From positions 46,863,049-46,927,048 of the forward strand of contig CM046856.1 in the NCBI GenBank assembly GCA_025617745.1: a stretch of DNA of 64,000 nucleotides, given 5' to 3'. The translations under genes were made by a program, and so were the position numbers. The notes below the pieces were generated by a model. The model saw only the letters and a program-made list of their open reading frames with translations, did no database searches and was not told the origin of the DNA. Positions 57,896 to 64,000 of the stretch are shown here, piece by piece. The first letter of the stretch is position 1, and the number at the start of each line of letters is the position of its first letter. This DNA is from Heliocidaris erythrogramma (Eukaryota; Echinodermata; Echinoidea; Camarodonta; Echinometridae).

Positions 57896-58732
57896 TAAAG
57901 AACCAAAGGTGATTCATTAATAAAAGACCCGAAGAAAAAACATCTCTGCACTTCTTTTCATTAATGGACAATGAGAAATTCTTACTTTATAGCCTAAGTT
58001 GAGTGTCATATAGTTTTTGTGCTGTGCAATGCATATATTCACATTTGTATATAAATGTACCACGTGAAATACAAGTATATACTATTGAATCTGCACTCGG
58101 TCACTCAGAAGATTTTATTGTCACTCGACATTGTGTGAAAGAAATTTGAATTTCACAGTACTCTTCCAGGATATTTATGACACTTATTTAACATAGTATC
58201 GTCATAGAATTACTGCTAATCATATTGAATTAATATGTAGCAAAAGATGATTAAAACATTAATACTGCAAGCACTTGGCATATTTTAGTCTACATTCTCA
58301 AACATTTACAACCTCATGTACATGCGCTTTGACTTTGAGAAGTTTTCATGAAATCCTGTTTTGTAATTGGTAAGGAAGCAAAAATTATTTTGAAACATAG
58401 ATACCCAGATCAGAAAGAAACACCACATTTGGCTTAAAAAGTCAGCTTATAAAATATTTTGCTGTCGCCGGCTTTTCATCGCTGTAAGTTATGAATACAA
58501 AGTTTATTTGAATTTAGACAAAAATGAATTAAAAGATATTAACTTCTAAGCATTTTGTGAACCTAAATACTAGCATGATAACTGTGGTTGATGTCAATAT
58601 TCTGTATCTATACTATAGTAAGATTCGTAAGAAGTATTTCCTAAGTTTATGTACAAATGCAGTACGAATGTACTTACATTTGTATCTAGTGTTTTATAAA
58701 ATGGAATTCCCCTACATCTATATACAGGGTAG

Positions 58733-59961
58733 CCCAGAAAGAATGCAAAACCTGAGATCTGCCATTTCAACAACATCACTGACACAATATCAGCAGATTT
58801 TGTTTTATTGGGTAGAAAATTCTTTTCTAATTAAAATGACACCAAGATCATCAAGTTTGGGTATTAACCCTATTCTAACTGGGCTATTTGACCCCCTGTT
58901 TTTACTGGGGGGGGTCAATCTGACCCCCCCTTCAGATCTCGGCCGCTGATCACGCGATTGCCACGAAATTTTGCCTGAACATAGAGCCAGATGTAAGCTA
59001 CAAGATTATAAAGTTAAATTTAAGAAAATTATTGATTTTCTAGTTTTAATTAATTAATTACGCAAATTTATGCATGAATTTATGTTTTTGCCTGTAACTC
59101 CATAAAAAAGGCTGAAAGAACGCTAATTTTTTGTGTCAGTATTCCTCAAGACACATTGAACAATTTCCTTGCAAAAAAAATCCACAATCAAAATTAATTT
59201 CTTATATTTTTTATTGTTTTGCTAATTTCTTATGTATTTTATTGTTTTTTGATCTTTTGTTTTCTATTGTTTTTTTGCCGAAATTTGTTGGGGACAGTTT
59301 TTCAAGCTTATTTACATTAGAATAAATTAATTTCAATGATTTAAATTTGAAATAATCTAATTAATATCAATTTAACCCCAAAACAGAATTTGCATTGGAT
59401 TTGCACACAAAATCACAAATTTGAGCTGTTTTGGGGCCGACGTGCATGTACAAAACATTATGTAATTTCGGAATGGTCTATCCGGACATCGCAAATTTGG
59501 TCTCAAAATATGCGGGAGACTTCAAAGAAAAAAGTCATGAAATGGCGCGGCAAAATCTTTGCGCGTTGCAGAATTATCGCGCAAAATGTCGAGGGGGGGT
59601 CAAATTGACCCCCCCCCCCCCCAGTAGGAATAGGGTTAAAGGCATTTTCATTCTATGGCTATATTTGTGAGGCAGTGCCATTTTCAAAATATGCTACTTT
59701 GCAACCATAGTCATGCTTGAATCGGCGAGAAATTTATGTATGACAGCTTTCCATAGAGTCAGCTTTGTTGACAAACGCATGACTGCTCTCGCTTTGGAAA
59801 TGAAGACAACATGAAAGGAGCGGAGATTGTATGGAAAGCTGTCATTCACAAATTTCTCTCGGAAAAGAATTTTCTACCCATTAAAACAAAATCTAATGAT
59901 ATTGTGTATGATGTTGAAATTTCAGATCTCAAGTGTAGCATTCTTTTTTGGTCACCCTGTG
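58733..59961. mobile_element. Tc1/mariner-like MITE, interrupted by a TTAA MITE
   Basis: Outer ends tacagggtagcccagaaaga and the complement of tcttttttggtcaccctgt, with inverted arms running through gcatt..gagatct..cattt..ttttgtttta..gggtagaaaattctttt. CAGGGT ends and a flanking ta fit Tc1/mariner-type MITEs. Confidence 0.8.
58864..59639. mobile_element. TTAA-flanked MITE nested in the previous element
   Basis: ttaaccctattctaactggg at the left, cccagtaggaatagggttaa at the right, TTAA at each border; 776 bp. Long C and G runs next to gggggtcaaattgacccc palindromes. Confidence 0.85.
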
Positions 59962-61027
59962 TTGTTCACATATGAACATCTAAATAAATTGCATTGCATT
60001 TCATGATGCTTGATATCGTTTGTCATAAGCAGCTATTACATGATTGTGTCGGTAGTGTATACACACACGACATGTTTGTTTTGACACTTGTACACTTTAG
60101 ACAGTAATTTTCTACCCAGTCGATCATTGGAGGTGTATCAATAATCTTTGACTGAAGTGTGTGATCTTTGTACAATACTTCATGTAATCTTATGATCTTT
60201 ATATACAGTACGTGGGAGCATGATGGGAGAGAGTATGCATACTCGTCAGAGTATGAACCATATATTGGCCATCTCGTGAAATAATCCACTGTTAATCAGT
60301 GTGTACACAAAGAAGCCACCATAGCATTGCAAGCAATGAACCGCTACTGTGCGAAGTGACACGAGTGGTGTCGACTCTGTCATGACAATTTCAAACCATG
60401 TTTTAAATTCCATATGGCATTATTTGAATGGCAGAGCAAATTTTTTCTCAAAAATGAATATTTTTACTGCAAAAGAGATGTAGTCTAAATTGTACAAACC
60501 TTTTATATATTAAAAAAAAAAGTGCAAATGTTATCAATTGGATGATCCAACTAGTGAGAGTTGTTTTTGAAATTCATTCAAATCATTGGTTTTCATGTTT
60601 TGTATTACCTTTTAAATTGACCTCTAAAATATCGAGTTCAGCAAGACAAATATGAATATCGTAATTTCTTACCATTAAATGTATGTAAGTGTAGATACCG
60701 TGTAGTTTAAATCTGACTGGGTTTTATTTGTACAATGCACAACACTGACATGCTTATTGAGTAATGTTATTATTGGTTTATGTCCAATGAAAATAGTATT
60801 TAAGAATAGATTTATATTTGGGCACTTTTAATATTGTATGTTTACATATGATGCCCTGAGTTATGGATGCCATTATGTGAATAGAGAATGAAGGAGAAAC
60901 AAAATGTTGATATGATATAAATAAAACATAAAAATCCTTAAATATCACATATTGGATTTATCTGTGCATACCTTCATAAGCAGAATAAGAAGATGGGAGA
61001 ATGTAAGAATTCGAGATTTGTCTTACC

Positions 61028-61600
61028 TTAAAGGGCCCCTGAAACCCAAACGCAACCCAAATGAAAGTTTATTCCTGTTGATGTGCAGGGATGCATACCA
61101 CTAATATTCTGTTATTCAAACATCTATATATGTTTCATAGATTTTTAAATGTGATTTTTCTCAATCTGTCAATCATCAGTCAGCTACACTAACATTCTAC
61201 AATAGACAGTGGAATGTAACTTCCCCAGCTCAGCACATGCTCACAATAGAATTGCATGCTTTCAAACAATACCATTCTTTTCCTGATGATGCTATAGCAT
61301 GTCAGATATAGCAACTACTATGTAGGCATTGTATGGTCTATTAGAACAGATGGTCATCTCTGGCAAAGCTACATACCACTGTCGCTCCTTAGCACACTGA
61401 TTGACAGATCATGTCATTGCAAAAATGAGATCTGGGGCATATTTAGGGGGTAGAGCTTAGCATGTTTGAGAAAATGATTTTAAAAATATTTAAAAATTTA
61501 TGAAACATATTTAGATGTTTGAATAACAAAATATAAGTTGTATGCATCCCTGCACATCAACAGGAATCAACTTGCATTTGGGTTTCAGGGGACCTTGAAA
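61028..61600. mobile_element. MITE with arms of over 100 bp
   Basis: ttaaagggcccctgaaaccc...cctgttgatgtgcagggatg (61028-61150) is mirrored at about 61490-61600 (gcatccctgcacatcaacag ... gggtttcaggggaccttgaa). Confidence 0.85.
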
Positions 61601-62465
61601 GCTTGTTGCAGAGTGAAGTATCACCAGTTGAAGTAAACGGGCCTCTGGCTCACCCAGTTTCCATGGTAACCATCGATGGCAATGCCGCGATGGTAATGAA
61701 AATGGCTTAATGAAGTGAACTCTGGATGACAGCGGACCATTTGGAAAAATGATTTCTATAAATTTTGTTGTGAATATTGCTGTTACTAGGAACTTTGATC
61801 TTTCACCAGAGGCAATAGTCATGCATGTATCACAATTTTCTGCTCACTACTACTAGTACTTATGACAGATAAAAATCAGCGTTAAATCTGTGTTAAAGTA
61901 TATGAGTTAACGCCATTCTGGCTCCAAACGGACAATATATACCTCAAGAAATTTGTAAGTTTATACATAGTTTCTCTACAGCAATACACAAACTCAGTAA
62001 GAAAACAAAAGGCTTCTGATGTCACATTCCTAGCAATTTGTATGCAATTTATTTGATCATTTTAAAACTACTACATATTCAGATATATACACAAAGACAT
62101 AAATACAACTGTATTCAGGTCACATACAGAACTAAAATTTACACATAAGACTGCATCAAAATACAATACATACAATTGGAATTTCTGTTTCTCAAACATT
62201 TGTGCTAAATATACAATAACAATAAAATGCTTAATTCTAATTTCTATAGATAGACATTTTTTTTCAGTTGCTCTTACAGAAATAATATCAACAGCAACAT
62301 TGCATGAATAATTGTCAATATTATAATTTGTCCAAGTGGTGATCAACATTGAAATGTCCAATTACAATAATACTGATAAACTGGCTACAATGCTGAACCT
62401 ATATCAACCAAAGATTCTTTCTTCGGCCACGTCACATTCACAGAAAATAATGGAACAAACTGGTG

Positions 62466-62632
62466 GCGGATCTACATAGGGGGAAAACCGGCCCGTGCCC
62501 CCTCTTTTGAAACCCAACTGGCATACCTTAAGTACACAATGAAAAAAATTGCCCCCTTATAATTGTGTAGGCCTACTTTTCCAGCTCTGTGCCCCCCCCC
62601 CCCCCCTTTTACAAAATCCTGAATCCGCCCCT
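62466..62632. mobile_element. Short MITE with GGCGGATC / GAATCCGCCCC ends
   Basis: ggcggatctacatagggg at the left and aaaatcctgaatccgcccct at the right, with a poly-C run inside; a very common repeat type in marine invertebrates (from memory). Confidence 0.6.
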
Positions 62633-63393
62633 GGAACAAACGACCTACCAGACTGACCATCGGTCACTCACTACTAGTATAAGTTGATCAAGTGAGCTTA
62701 CTACTTTCTTTGACGAAAAACCTTACTGTTGTAAACTAAATATATAGGCCCATGTGCATCTTATATCTCTACATACATGTATGAAAACAAGCATAGTGTT
62801 GTACAAAATGTTATTCACATGCAGTTGTATGGGAAGAGTAAATGTCCTGTACGAATGAGAGAGAGGCGTACAGACCGTTATCAATATAAAATCTGAATCC
62901 CTTTGGTAGCATGATTTGGATGAACACATGATGCAATATTGAATATTTACAATAAGCTAATAGCACTCTGGAATATTACAGAATAATGATATAACTGAAA
63001 AGAATTTGGTTTTATACCATACATTTACATTTGAGTCAAGGTGAAATTTTTAATATCAAAAAGGATCAATTTTAAAATTAAAATCGAAAATCTAAAGAAA
63101 ATCTTTGAGGGAAAGAGACTAATGTAAGGACTATGTAAAGATAAAATAGTGAAAATTTAAGGAATGATTAGTGAGGAATTGATGCTTTCTATATATTTTA
63201 AAATGGAAGTAAGCATGTTTAGGAAGAAGGAAATTGGAAGGTTAGAATAATTAATGAATCATCATAAAAAATACAACTGTTGGAGGACTCATGTTAAAAA
63301 GTAATAGATAACACTTTTGCAGATACATTAAAAAAAAGGTGCATTTAATGACGGATATGACTATTTTTCTAAAAATCCATGATTGATTGGGTC

Positions 63394-63478
63394 CCTAAGC
63401 GCATAGAGACATGCTTAAGCGCATAGAGACATGCTCTGCAAAGTGTTATGCGCTATATAAGAATTGTTAATTATTATT
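63394..63478. repeat. Short tandem duplication and SINE/MITE-like tail
   Basis: taagcgcatagagacatgct twice in a row (63397-63436), then gttatgcgctatataagaa and (att)n. The gcgctatataa + att tail is typical of dispersed invertebrate repeats. Confidence 0.55.
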
Positions 63479-63591
63479 ATTATTACTACAGATTTTCCTA
63501 ATTGAAAATAAAAAGGATGTTCACTGCATAAAGAGTCTACCGACTTTATGAAATGTCCATCTGGCTTTCAATATCAGACAAGATCACATCC

Positions 63592-64000
63592 TCATTCATC
63601 ATCATCATCACGGAAGACTAGCGTGTTCTTGTCCCCCTCTCCTTCAGCAGGACTAAAGGTCGGTGACGTGGGAGGAGTTATGAGGTCCATCTCCGGTAGC
63701 GGGACCATCCTCGCCTGTCCGTTCATCTCTCCTCCAATCTGCAGCTCAGGAGGGGGTGGAGGGAGGTCATCTGGAGGAGGAGGAGGGATTGCAGAGGCAT
63801 CTATCCCACCCGATGGGACCCCCATCTTCTTGGGCATTATGTACATGCCATCGTCAGGGCTGGTTGTAAGGGGTGGCTTTTCGAGCCCAGTGTTGGGGTC
63901 ATAGATAGGATCGTAGTACCCCTCAGCAGCTAGCTCATCGTCATTCATGTAAAGGTTTTCTTCAGTGTTGCCGTTCATATTGGCAAAGATGGGGTTCTCA
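63592..64000 (-). CDS. C-terminal exon of an unidentified gene: acidic, proline-rich tail (partial)
   Basis: Minus-strand frame open from the window edge to a TGA at 63592-63594. It reads ENPIFANMNGNTEENLYMND, then GYYDPIYDPNTG, polyproline runs IPPPPPDDLPPPPPE, DLITPPTSPT and an acidic end FRDDDDE. The 136 codons have no in-frame stop and use codons like a real exon. NPIF and YDPIYD motifs plus polyproline suggest the cytoplasmic tail of a membrane receptor or cadherin-like protein that binds SH3, WW or EVH1 domains, but I do not recognise the family. No acceptor is needed inside the window, so the exon continues beyond 64000. The gene is convergent with TRAK. Confidence 0.75.
   Translation of the reverse strand, partial: ENPIFANMNGNTEENLYMNDDELAAEGYYDPIYDPNTGLEKPPLTTSPDDGMYIMPKKMGVPSGGIDASAIPPPPPDDLPPPPPELQIGGEMNGQARMVPLPEMDLITPPTSPTFSPAEGEGDKNTLVFRDDDDE

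Larger units (their letters stand above)
55499..63393. other. Intergenic region between TRAK and the minus-strand gene
   Basis: No coding sequence recognised apart from repeats listed. It must contain the 3' UTR of the minus-strand gene; complement AATAAA (tttatt) candidates include about 62047-62052. Stretches 55.5-57.6, 59.97-61.0 and 62.7-63.4 kb show nothing I recognise. Confidence 0.5.

Overview
The window is animal nuclear DNA. It is AT-rich, its genes are split by introns with GT..AG borders, and the introns are packed with short inverted-repeat transposons. The protein sequence and the repeat families (TTAA-flanked MITEs, elements bordered by GGGCCC and a 'cataaaact' end, the 'cctccgccc' / PSVRPSVRP element) suggest a marine deuterostome. 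An echinoderm, probably a sea urchin, is my best guess from memory; nothing here proves it.

One gene dominates. A plus-strand orthologue of TRAK1/TRAK2 (Drosophila Milton), the adaptor joining Miro on mitochondria to kinesin-1 and dynein-dynactin, runs from an internal 5' exon at 4858-5088 to a stop codon at 54400-54402. I traced 14 coding exons with matching splice phases: 4858-5088, 34052-34128, 34449-34565, 36855-36952, 37887-38071, 40049-40179, 40551-40625, 44919-45065, 48834-48913, 50150-50341, 51008-51282, 51889-52044, 52495-52594 and 53109-54402. They give about 1,050 residues, without the extreme N-terminus, which lies upstream of the window or was not recognised.

The 29-kb intron before the second exon holds at least three short ATG exons (17498-17570, 27014-27080, 30365-30458). 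Each ends in a GT donor in phase 1, exactly what the acceptor at 34052 needs. They look like alternative promoters and first exons giving short variable N-termini, as I recall for vertebrate TRAK1. A fourth candidate (28298-28376) lies inside a transposon-like element. Just upstream of the 34052 acceptor the intron carries about three decayed tandem copies of the acceptor and exon start.

Region by region: 1-747 is half of a transposon-like element with a tRNA-like segment, inserted into a minus-strand LINE reverse transcriptase fragment (742-1158). 1.2-4.8 kb is repeat debris. 5-34 kb is the alternative-promoter intron. 34-54 kb is the compact exon region, with a 1.8-kb element in one intron carrying nine 170-bp tandem units rich in AGGTCA nuclear-receptor half-sites. 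54.4-63.5 kb is 3' UTR and intergenic DNA with nested MITEs. At 63592-64000 the last exon of a second, minus-strand gene begins; it encodes an acidic, proline-rich C-terminal tail of unknown identity and converges on the TRAK gene.
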